The notes beneath the pieces are model-generated. The model did not search any database. It saw only the letters and a list, made by a program, of their open reading frames with translations, and was not told the DNA's origin. Below are positions 1 through 5,329 of a DNA stretch of 8,310 nucleotides, piece after piece. Positions within the stretch are counted from its first letter, which is position 1, and the number at the start of each line of letters is the position of its first letter. Made by a program: the position numbers and the translations under genes. The stretch is from Propionibacteriaceae bacterium (GTDB lineage: Bacteria > Actinomycetota > Actinomycetes > Propionibacteriales > Propionibacteriaceae). The DNA is taken from the NCBI GenBank assembly GCA_030544185.1, contig JAUNRO010000132.1, forward strand, positions 1 through 8,310. The letters are read 5' to 3'.

Positions 1-55
1 AACCCCTGACCTTCTCATTGCGAACGAGACGCGCTACCAACTGCGCCATAGCCCC
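1..55 (-). tRNA. tRNA-Ala (anticodon CGC), 3' part cut off by the window edge
   Basis: Read on the minus strand from 55 to 1, the first 55 nucleotides of a tRNA cloverleaf fit exactly: acceptor strand GGGGCTA, linker TG, D stem GCGC/GCGC around loop AGTTGGTA, G26, anticodon stem TCTCG/TGAGA (last pair G-U), seven-base loop TTCGCAA, five-base variable loop AGGTC, then T-stem strand AGGGG and the first TT of the T loop. The loop gives anticodon CGC, which reads the alanine codon GCG. The missing 3' strands of the T stem and acceptor lie outside the window. It is a normal-looking tRNA on the same strand as the upstream GNAT gene. Confidence 0.95.
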
Positions 56-74
56 TTGCGTTTGAAGCCAGACC

Positions 75-83
75 ACCTTAGCA
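75..83 (-). promoter_or_regulatory. Candidate extended -10 element for the tRNA-Ala gene
   Basis: On the minus strand the 90-base gap between the GNAT gene and the tRNA contains TGCTAAGGT, an extended -10 (TGN plus TANNNT) ending 19 bases before the first tRNA nucleotide. That would place the transcript start around position 68, with a short 5' leader for RNase P to remove. No convincing -35 is visible 16-18 bases upstream, so this is a motif-based guess. The rest of 56-145 shows no hairpin with a T-run, hence no obvious terminator after the GNAT gene. Confidence 0.35.
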
Positions 84-145
84 CGCGCGGCCAGGACAGA
101 CCATTCGCGCATCCCACCGAGACCAGCACAGCAACCCACACGAGG

Positions 146-904
146 TCACCGCGTCCGCAGCCACCGTGAGGACCAGGCGCGAGCGGTCTGATAGCCGAGG
201 CGCTGATAGACCCGCCGGGCGGTGTCGTTGTCGGAGAAGATCGCGAGGGTGCAGACGCCGTCGGCCGCAACGGCCCGCCGGGTGAGCGCGCCGGACACGA
301 CGCTCGCCAACCCCGCGCCGCGGCGGTGCCGGGCGGTGACGATGCCGCTCAGATAGTCGACCCCGCTCTCCTCCACCAGCGAGCCACCGACGGCCACCAG
401 TTCGCCGGCCGCATCGCGCAGGCCGAGCCATCGCACGAGGCCGGTGCCGACCTCGGTCCACAGGCGCGGATTGTTGGCCCGCGAGAACGCCGAAATTTCG
501 GCCGCATCACCGAGGTCGTCGAGCTCGACCAGCTCGTCCTCCCGCGGCTCCACCTCCGGCAACGTCGTCGTCCACATCCATTCCCAGTCGCCGCCCTCGC
601 CGAGATCGAACAGTTCGGCGGCTAACCCCGAGCACCCCTGGGGCACCGAGATCACTTCTCCCCCGGTGCGCTCCATGAGCTCCTCGGCCGCCAGCCAGCG
701 CAGCGCCGCGCGCACGCCATTCTCCGGGGCCGGGCCACGCAGCGGCGCCACCCAGAATCCCGGGCGTACGCCGGGGCGTTGAATCAGCGCGATCGTCCCA
801 TCGCTCCAGACCGGACCGACGAGTTCGGCCGGCAGTCCCCAGCGGATCCATGGATCACCACGGGCGAGCCGCAGCAATTCCGAGTGGGACGTGATCCGAT
901 CCAC
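146..904 (-). CDS. GNAT family N-acetyltransferase, substrate unknown
   Basis: This 252-residue protein has a C-terminal GNAT fold (about residues 125-250) that would use acetyl-CoA. The acetyl-CoA pyrophosphate-binding motif A is seen as IVTARHRRGAGLA (188-200, with the R-x-x-G-x-G/A pattern), and a motif-B helix as NDTARRVYQRLGY (226-238). The N-terminal ~120 residues are not recognised; they may be a degenerate second GNAT lobe or a substrate-selecting domain. The GTG at 902-904 is the first possible start after an in-frame TGA (926-928), which is the stop codon of the upstream GlpR-like gene in the same frame, eight codons earlier. No Shine-Dalgarno sequence is visible in the 21-base gap, so translation probably depends on reinitiation by ribosomes finishing the upstream gene. 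The target (small molecule or protein) cannot be read from the sequence. Confidence 0.85.
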   Translation of the reverse strand: MDRITSHSELLRLARGDPWIRWGLPAELVGPVWSDGTIALIQRPGVRPGFWVAPLRGPAPENGVRAALRWLAAEELMERTGGEVISVPQGCSGLAAELFDLGEGGDWEWMWTTTLPEVEPREDELVELDDLGDAAEISAFSRANNPRLWTEVGTGLVRWLGLRDAAGELVAVGGSLVEESGVDYLSGIVTARHRRGAGLASVVSGALTRRAVAADGVCTLAIFSDNDTARRVYQRLGYQTARAWSSRWLRTR

Positions 905-925
905 TGAATCAGCCCGCGAACGAAC

Positions 926-1690
926 TCACTCCCCCACCGCCCGGGGCCGGTCGGCGGGCAGCGGGGCGAGCGGTGCGGACTGCTCGGGGGCGTCGGCCAC
1001 GACGGGCTTGTTGTCACCGGTGACCGGCTCGGGAGCGGTGAGATCGATGGTGCGCACGGTCCGGCCAGCGACCGGCGGCGTCGACACATAGGTCGGGCGC
1101 GTGATCGGCAGCGGGTCCCACAGGCTGCCGGGACGCCCCGACGGCATCCCCAGCTCCACCGACAGCGAGGCTTCGTCGGCCGCGAGCCGGTCAACCCGTC
1201 GGGACTCGGTGTCCTGGACGACCACGGTCTCCTCGTCACAGCCTCGTCCGATCGCGTCGAGCCGCCGCTCGAAGTCCGCGTGCATCGCCCGAACGCTCAC
1301 CCGCGCGATCCCGAGGAACCCGGCCAACAGCCCGACCGGGACCACCACGCCCCACCAGGGCGTACGCCCGAAGGCCGCCAGCGTGACCACCGCGACCAGG
1401 GTCACCAGGAGCACCAGGACGACATTGCGGCGCCGGCCGGCGGCCCGTCGCTCCGCGCGCCGGATGCCCTCGGTCGCGGCCCGCCGGGTCAGCGGCGTCG
1501 AGACCCGCGCACCGGGCTCGCGGGCCCCCGCCACCGAGCCCTCCCGGACGATGCGCACATCGTTGGAGAACCGGCTCGCAGGGTCGAACTCCTCGCGCTG
1601 ACCAGCGGATTCACGCCGAATGAACAGGGGGACCAGATAGGCCAACCAAGCCGCCACAATCACACCGAAGATCAGTCCCGTCGTCCCCAC
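926..1690 (-). CDS. Three-helix membrane protein resembling GlpR (Glp/MoeA receptor)
   Basis: The 254-residue protein begins with a hydrophobic helix (about 4-24) followed by RR. A polar, charged segment of about 60 residues follows, then a hairpin of two more hydrophobic helices (about 89-107 and 112-130), then a polar tail. The tail carries LWDPLPITRPTYVST (190-204) and RTVRTIDLT (210-218), which I recognise from the family typified by M. tuberculosis Rv0996. In Corynebacterium glutamicum a membrane protein of this neighbourhood, GlpR, is described as the receptor of Glp, a MoeA/gephyrin-like protein that associates with FtsZ. Equating this protein with GlpR rests on gene context and general architecture, not on an alignment. 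Here the MoeA-like gene lies three genes upstream on the same strand. The GTG start at 1688-1690 follows a -10-like box by six bases and has no Shine-Dalgarno. The C-terminal last 35 residues are low-complexity, Pro/Ala-rich. Confidence 0.75.
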   Translation of the reverse strand: MGTTGLIFGVIVAAWLAYLVPLFIRRESAGQREEFDPASRFSNDVRIVREGSVAGAREPGARVSTPLTRRAATEGIRRAERRAAGRRRNVVLVLLVTLVAVVTLAAFGRTPWWGVVVPVGLLAGFLGIARVSVRAMHADFERRLDAIGRGCDEETVVVQDTESRRVDRLAADEASLSVELGMPSGRPGSLWDPLPITRPTYVSTPPVAGRTVRTIDLTAPEPVTGDNKPVVADAPEQSAPLAPLPADRPRAVGE

Positions 1691-1696
1691 ACGGGT

Positions 1697-1702
1697 AACG
1701 TA
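1697..1702 (-). promoter_or_regulatory. Candidate -10 box for a leaderless GlpR-like transcript
   Basis: The minus strand reads TACGTT, then ACCCGT, then the GTG start at 1690. A TANNNT hexamer six bases before the start codon puts the expected transcription start on the first base of GTG, the arrangement typical of leaderless actinobacterial mRNAs. It agrees with the absence of a Shine-Dalgarno. No good -35 is seen. The gene could also be reached by readthrough from rimJ, 75 bases upstream. Confidence 0.5.
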
Positions 1703-1720
1703 CGCAGGCCGTTGCCGCTT

Positions 1721-1746
1721 CCGGCTTAGGCGCGCGGGCGAGCCGG
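1721..1746. repeat. Short inverted repeat between rimJ and the GlpR-like gene
   Basis: The arms CCGGCT (1721-1726) and AGCCGG (1741-1746) are perfect 6-base complements around a 14-base GC-rich loop. They lie after the rimJ stop and about 19 bases upstream of the candidate -10 of the GlpR-like gene. No T-run follows on either strand, so an intrinsic terminator is unlikely; a weak RNA hairpin, an operator or chance in GC-rich DNA are all possible. Confidence 0.25.
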
Positions 1747-1765
1747 GGATCGCGTCGGTTTCTGG

Positions 1766-2389
1766 TCAGCCGGCCCGGCTGCGCGCGGCATCCCAGCGGG
1801 CGAGCAGGCTGCCCGGCACCTCGTCCGCGTGCAGGGCGAAGACCTCGTGATCGCGCCAGTCGCCGTTGATGTGCAGATAGCGCGGCCGCAGGCCCTCGTG
1901 GCGGAACCCGAGCTTGCGCACCACACGCAGGCTGTTGGCGTTCTCGGGCCGGATCGCCACCTCCATGCGATGCAGTCCGAGGTCGTCGAAACAGAAATCG
2001 GTCGCCATCGCCACCGCGGTGGGCACCAGCCCGTGACCGGCCGCGCGCTGGTCGATCCAATAGCCGATGTGGGCGAACATCGCGGAGCCGCGGGTGATCC
2101 CCGAGACCGTCACCTGACCCACGAGCCGGGGCCGCTGCCCGGCGCGCTCCCAGGACAGCGCCCACGGCAGGGCGGTCCCTGCGCGCGCCTGGCTCTCGAG
2201 AAGGCGGACCAGCGCCGCGAAGGTCGGCGGCCCGGCCGGCGAGCTGGGCGGCTGGGTCGCCTCCCAGGGCCGCAGCCACGCTTGGTTGTAGGCCCGGACC
2301 GCGTCCCATTCACCACGGTCCCGCCGCCGCAGCGGCCGCAGGACCACGTCCCCGTGCTGGAGCCGCATCGGCCAATAGCTGACACCCAT
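1766..2389 (-). CDS. rimJ: RimJ/RimL-type GNAT N-acetyltransferase
   Basis: The 207-residue protein is a full-length RimJ/RimL-type acetyltransferase (Acetyltransf_3 class). Visible family marks are VVLRPLRRRD near the N terminus, IGYWIDQRAAGHGL (108-121, the acetyl-CoA motif A region), LHRMEVAIRPENANSLRVV (139-157), the KLGF turn (159-162) and the C-terminal HINGDWRDHEVFAL (173-186). E. coli RimJ acetylates the N-terminal alanine of ribosomal protein S5; related enzymes have other protein targets, so the substrate is not assured. The ATG at 2389 is preferred over the internal ATG at 2368, because GAGG lies about six bases before the first and nothing comparable precedes the second. It starts eight bases after the mogA stop and is the last gene of the moeA-moaC-mogA-rimJ run. 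The position matches Rv0995 in M. tuberculosis, between moeA1 and Rv0996. Confidence 0.88.
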   Translation of the reverse strand: MGVSYWPMRLQHGDVVLRPLRRRDRGEWDAVRAYNQAWLRPWEATQPPSSPAGPPTFAALVRLLESQARAGTALPWALSWERAGQRPRLVGQVTVSGITRGSAMFAHIGYWIDQRAAGHGLVPTAVAMATDFCFDDLGLHRMEVAIRPENANSLRVVRKLGFRHEGLRPRYLHINGDWRDHEVFALHADEVPGSLLARWDAARSRAG

Positions 2390-2397
2390 GGCCGGCC

Positions 2398-2886
2398 TCA
2401 GTGGTCTCCCCCGCGGATCTGGTCGACCGCGTGATGCAGGATCGGTCCGAGCACCGCGAGCGCATCGCGTACGCCACCGCGCGAGCCCGGCAGGTTCACC
2501 ACCAGGGTGCGGGCGGCGATCCCGGCGAGGCCCCGGCTCAGCACGGCGGTCGGGACCCCCTTGGCCACCCCGGCGCGAGCGAGCTCGGCGGCGAGCTGCG
2601 GGATCTCCCGCTCGAGCAGCGGGCGGGTCTGGTCCGGGGTCGCGTCGGTCGGCGAGAGGCCGGTGCCGCCGGTGGTGAGAACGATGTCGTACGCCCCGAT
2701 GGCCGCCCGCAGCGCCGTCCCGACCGGGGCACCGTCGGCGACGACCACGACCGGAGCGACCTCGATCCCGAGCTCCCGCAGACCGGCGGCGAGCACCGGA
2801 CCGGAGCGGTCCTCATAGTCCCCCGCCGCGGCGCGCGTGGAGGCGGTGATCACACACGCGCGGATCGGCGGCTCCGGTTCAGTCAC
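2398..2886 (-). CDS. mogA: MogA/MoaB-type molybdopterin adenylyltransferase
   Basis: This 162-residue protein belongs to the MogA/MoaB family, which adenylylates molybdopterin to MPT-AMP, the substrate from which MoeA makes Mo-cofactor. Seen motifs are the N-terminal strand with [18 protein letters not shown] (13-30), VVADG (48-52, Asp51), the MPT-binding [15 protein letters not shown] (71-85, with Asp81 at the position of the conserved catalytic Asp), and NLPGSRGGV (131-139). Length is normal for the single-domain family. The GTG start at 2886 lies inside the end of moaC, sharing eight bases with it, and TGGAG is found just upstream, so translation is likely coupled. MogA and MoaB proteins cannot be separated securely by eye; in actinobacteria either name is used. 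Confidence 0.92.
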   Translation of the reverse strand: MTEPEPPIRACVITASTRAAAGDYEDRSGPVLAAGLRELGIEVAPVVVVADGAPVGTALRAAIGAYDIVLTTGGTGLSPTDATPDQTRPLLEREIPQLAAELARAGVAKGVPTAVLSRGLAGIAARTLVVNLPGSRGGVRDALAVLGPILHHAVDQIRGGDH

Positions 2887-3358
2887 GACTCCAGTCTCCG
2901 CTGCGGCCCCCGGACTTGGCCAGCACCCTGATGTCGGTGATCACCGCGGCGCGGTCGACGGCCTTGACCATGTCGACCACGGTGAGCGCGGCCACCGACA
3001 CCGCCGTGAGCGCCTCCATCTCCACCCCGGTGCGCTCATTGGTCTTCACGGTGGCGGTGATGTCGACACCATGATCGGCCACCGACAGCTCCACCGCCAC
3101 CCCGGAGACCATCAGCGGATGGCACAACGGGACCAACTCCGGCGTACGCTTCGCGCCCTGGATCCCCGCGATCCTGGCCACCGCCAGCGCATCGCCCTTG
3201 GGCACCTCGCCGGAGCGCAGCAGCCCGATGCACTCGGGGCTGAGCCGGACCGTCCCGGCGGCGGTGGCGGTGCGCGCGGTGACGGCCTTGGCGGACACAT
3301 CGACCATGTGGGCGTGCCCGGCCTCGTCGAGGTGGGTCAGCCGCGCCGGCTCACTCAT
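2879..3358 (-). CDS. moaC: Cyclic pyranopterin monophosphate synthase MoaC
   Basis: The 159-residue protein is a complete MoaC, which with MoaA converts GTP to cyclic pyranopterin monophosphate, the first committed step of molybdenum cofactor synthesis. Conserved blocks are [12 protein letters not shown] (18-29), [19 protein letters not shown] (52-70), LCHPL (78-82), [20 protein letters not shown] (105-124) and DMVKAVDR (129-136). Residues matching the known active-site set are K54, H80, E113/E115, D129 and K132. The reading frame stays open upstream to 3529, but that extension is the shadow of moeA; the ATG at 3358 gives the normal family length and N terminus. It overlaps the moeA stop by eight bases and the mogA start by eight, so the three genes are almost certainly co-translated. 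No moaA, moaD or moaE is in the window. Confidence 0.95.
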   Translation of the reverse strand: MSEPARLTHLDEAGHAHMVDVSAKAVTARTATAAGTVRLSPECIGLLRSGEVPKGDALAVARIAGIQGAKRTPELVPLCHPLMVSGVAVELSVADHGVDITATVKTNERTGVEMEALTAVSVAALTVVDMVKAVDRAAVITDIRVLAKSGGRSGDWSRD

Positions 3359-4673
3359 CCAGCATCCAGGCGTGAACGGTCTCCCCGGCCGCGATGACCT
3401 CGACATCGTCGCCGACCAGCAGCAGGGCGTTGGCCCGCTGCAGGCCCCCGAGCAGGTGCGAGGAGTGGTCGCCGACGTGCTCGACGACGCGGCGGCCGCC
3501 CGGATCGGTGCGGATCCCGGCCCGCACAAAGCGCGCCCGGCCGGGTTTGGAGCGGATGATCGTGGCTGTCACCGCGGTGACGGTGGGCCGCAGCAGCGGT
3601 GTCACGCCCATCAGCTTGCGGATCGCGGGCCGCACGAACACCTCGAACGACACGAACGAGCTGACGGGGTTGCCCGGCAGCATGAGGATGGGCGTCGCAT
3701 CCTCGCCGATCAGGCCGAAGCCCTGGGGTTTCCCGGGCTGCATCCCGATCTGGGCGAAGTCGACCAGGCCGAGGCCGGGGGCGACCTCCTTCACCACATC
3801 CCAGTCCCCCTCGGAGATCCCGCCGGAGGTGACGATGAGATCGGCGCGCAGCAACTGGTCGGTGATTGTCTGGGTGAGCTTCTCCGGATCGTCGCCCACC
3901 GCGCCGACCCGGAAGACCTGGGCGCCGGCGGCCCGGGCCTGGGCTGCGAGCATGAAGGAGTTGGAGTCATAGAGCTGGCCCAGATCGGTGAGCGCTCGAC
4001 CGGGCTCGACGAGCTCGGAGCCGGTCGACAGGACGACCACCCGGGGGCGGGGGCGGACGAGGACCTTGTCGATGCCGATGCCGGCGAGCAGCCCGACGGT
4101 CCGGGCATCCACGATGTCACCGGGGCTCAGCAGGTGCTCGCCCTCGGCGATGTCGGAGCCCTTGCGGCGGATGTTCTTGTCCACATCGACCTGGGCGAAG
4201 ATGTTCACGTCCTCGGCACCGCGGTCGGTCAGCTCATATTCCACGACCGTGTCCGCGCCCTCGGGCACCGGTGCCCCGGTCATGATCTTCATCGCGGTGC
4301 CGGGCGCGAGGACCCGGTCGGCGACGGTGCCGGCGGCGATCTCCCCCACGACGGCGAGCGTGGCCGGGGCGTTCTCGGAGGCGTTCCACGTATCGGCGGC
4401 CTGAACCGCATAACCGTCCATCGCGGAGTTGTCGAAGCCCGGCAGCGACACATCCGACTCGATCTCCTCGCACAGGCTCAGCCCCAGCGAATCGAGCAGC
4501 TGCATGCCGAACGGCGGCAGGGGCTCGATCTGGTCGAGGATCCAGTCCCGCTGCGCCGCCCAGGGCCGCAACCCGTGGTCGTTCGGCTCCGGTGGCGTGG
4601 GCAACGTCGGCGGCGGAGACGTCTCCTCGATCGGTTCCGGCTCGACGTTCTTCTTCCGACCGAACAATCGCAT
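3351..4673 (-). CDS. moeA: Molybdopterin molybdotransferase MoeA, gephyrin-like (possible Glp)
   Basis: The 440-residue protein is a full MoeA: it hydrolyses MPT-AMP and inserts molybdate. Marks in order are [14 protein letters not shown] (77-90), [14 protein letters not shown] (131-144), IRRKGSD (168-174), LSTGSEL (215-221), YDSNSF (235-240), [16 protein letters not shown] (282-297), QPGKPQGFG (312-320) and [15 protein letters not shown] (332-346). Then comes the C-terminal domain IV. An N-terminal extension of about 38 residues is unusual: a basic head RLFGRKK, then a Pro/Glu-rich linker. It is likely disordered and may bind a partner or the membrane. The ORF stays open upstream to 5189 as a shadow of the cyclo-ligase gene; the ATG at 4673 is chosen because a -10 box sits seven bases before it and a normal MoeA core follows. 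In corynebacteria the homologous Glp acts in cell division with FtsZ and receptor GlpR; the GlpR-like gene downstream makes a dual role plausible but unproven. Confidence 0.93.
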   Translation of the reverse strand: MRLFGRKKNVEPEPIEETSPPPTLPTPPEPNDHGLRPWAAQRDWILDQIEPLPPFGMQLLDSLGLSLCEEIESDVSLPGFDNSAMDGYAVQAADTWNASENAPATLAVVGEIAAGTVADRVLAPGTAMKIMTGAPVPEGADTVVEYELTDRGAEDVNIFAQVDVDKNIRRKGSDIAEGEHLLSPGDIVDARTVGLLAGIGIDKVLVRPRPRVVVLSTGSELVEPGRALTDLGQLYDSNSFMLAAQARAAGAQVFRVGAVGDDPEKLTQTITDQLLRADLIVTSGGISEGDWDVVKEVAPGLGLVDFAQIGMQPGKPQGFGLIGEDATPILMLPGNPVSSFVSFEVFVRPAIRKLMGVTPLLRPTVTAVTATIIRSKPGRARFVRAGIRTDPGGRRVVEHVGDHSSHLLGGLQRANALLLVGDDVEVIAAGETVHAWMLDE

Positions 4674-4679
4674 GGCGTC

Positions 4680-4686
4680 TACCCTA
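4680..4686. promoter_or_regulatory. Symmetric TANNNTA: overlapping divergent -10 boxes for moeA and the cyclo-ligase gene
   Basis: The 18 bases between the two divergent ATGs contain TACCCTA. On the plus strand TACCCT (4680-4685) lies six bases before the ATG at 4692. On the minus strand TAGGGT (4686-4681) lies seven bases before the ATG at 4673. Both match the actinobacterial -10 pattern TANNNT with the transcription start at or next to the A of ATG, so both mRNAs are predicted to be leaderless. Neither gene has room for a Shine-Dalgarno or shows one. No recognisable -35 is present on either side; each would lie inside the opposing gene. Confidence 0.65.
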
Positions 4687-4691
4687 GGCGA

Positions 4692-5321
4692 ATGGACATG
4701 CTGAGCGAGGCGGACCACGCCGCCCTCCGTGCGGCCAAGCAGACCCTGCGGACCGCGGTGCGCACGCGTCGCGCCGCCCGATCGGCCGAGCACACCGCCA
4801 GCGCTGACCATGACCGGTTCGAGCAGGTGCGCGCGCTGTTCGGGGAGATCGACGAGACCCTGGTGGTCGCGGCCTATCTCTCGATCCCACCCGAGCCGGG
4901 CACGCTCGAGCTGGTCTCCTGGTTGCACGCGGGCGGCGCGACCGTGCTGCTGCCGGTGCTCGGCACGCGACCGGACGGCACTGTCCGCCGCGAGCCGGAC
5001 TGGGCGGCGTACGCCGGACCGGAGGCCCTGCGCACCGGCCTCTGGGGGATTCCCGAGCCGACCACAGAGTCGCTCGGCATCGAGGCGCTCGCCGGCGCCG
5101 GCATCATCGTCTGCTCCGGACTCGCCGGGACCGCCGACGGCAAGCGCCTGGGGATGGGCGGTGGGTGGTTCGACCGGGCCCTCGCCCACGCCGATCCCGA
5201 GGCTGTCCTGATCCTGCTGCTCAACGACGACGAACTGCTGCCTGACCTGCCGACCGAACCCTGGGACCGGCGCGTCGACGTGATCGCGACGCCGACGCGG
5301 CTGCTGAACACCGCTGGCTGA
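4692..5321 (+). CDS. 5-formyltetrahydrofolate cyclo-ligase (MTHFS)
   Basis: The 209-residue protein is a 5-formyl-THF cyclo-ligase, which uses ATP to turn 5-formyl-THF (folinate) into 5,10-methenyl-THF in the cytoplasm. Seen are the N-terminal helix with KQTLRTAVRTRRAAR (16-30), VVAAYLSIPPEPGTLEL (58-74, folate-binding region), VLLPVLG (85-91), GIPEP (119-123), and the ATP-site signature RLGMGGGWFDRAL (152-164) followed by a C-terminal DRRVDVIATPTRLL (192-205). Length is typical. The frame is open far upstream on the plus strand, but that part is antisense to moeA; ATG 4692 gives the family N terminus and fits the -10 box. A second ATG two codons on (4698) is possible. It diverges from moeA and converges on the acylase gene with eight bases between stops and no visible terminator. 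Its M. tuberculosis counterpart is Rv0992c. Confidence 0.93.
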   Translation: MDMLSEADHAALRAAKQTLRTAVRTRRAARSAEHTASADHDRFEQVRALFGEIDETLVVAAYLSIPPEPGTLELVSWLHAGGATVLLPVLGTRPDGTVRREPDWAAYAGPEALRTGLWGIPEPTTESLGIEALAGAGIIVCSGLAGTADGKRLGMGGGWFDRALAHADPEAVLILLLNDDELLPDLPTEPWDRRVDVIATPTRLLNTAG

Positions 5322-5329
5322 CCGGCCGG

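Noticed and set aside
1611..2309. A 232-codon minus-strand frame spanning rimJ and the start of the GlpR-like gene
   Set aside because: Arg/Ala/Gly-rich shadow of rimJ in another frame without any domain motif.
3359..3529. An upstream in-frame extension of MoaC
   Set aside because: It lies wholly within moeA in another frame, has Ser/Cys-rich shadow composition, and the ATG at 3358 gives the normal MoaC length.
3198..4691. A 498-codon plus-strand extension in front of the cyclo-ligase
   Set aside because: It is antisense to moeA and moaC, of odd composition, and the cyclo-ligase family N terminus begins at the ATG at 4692.
4674..5189. An upstream in-frame extension of MoeA to residue 612
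   Set aside because: It is antisense to the cyclo-ligase gene and has no similarity to MoeA; the -10 box and MoeA core support the start at 4673.
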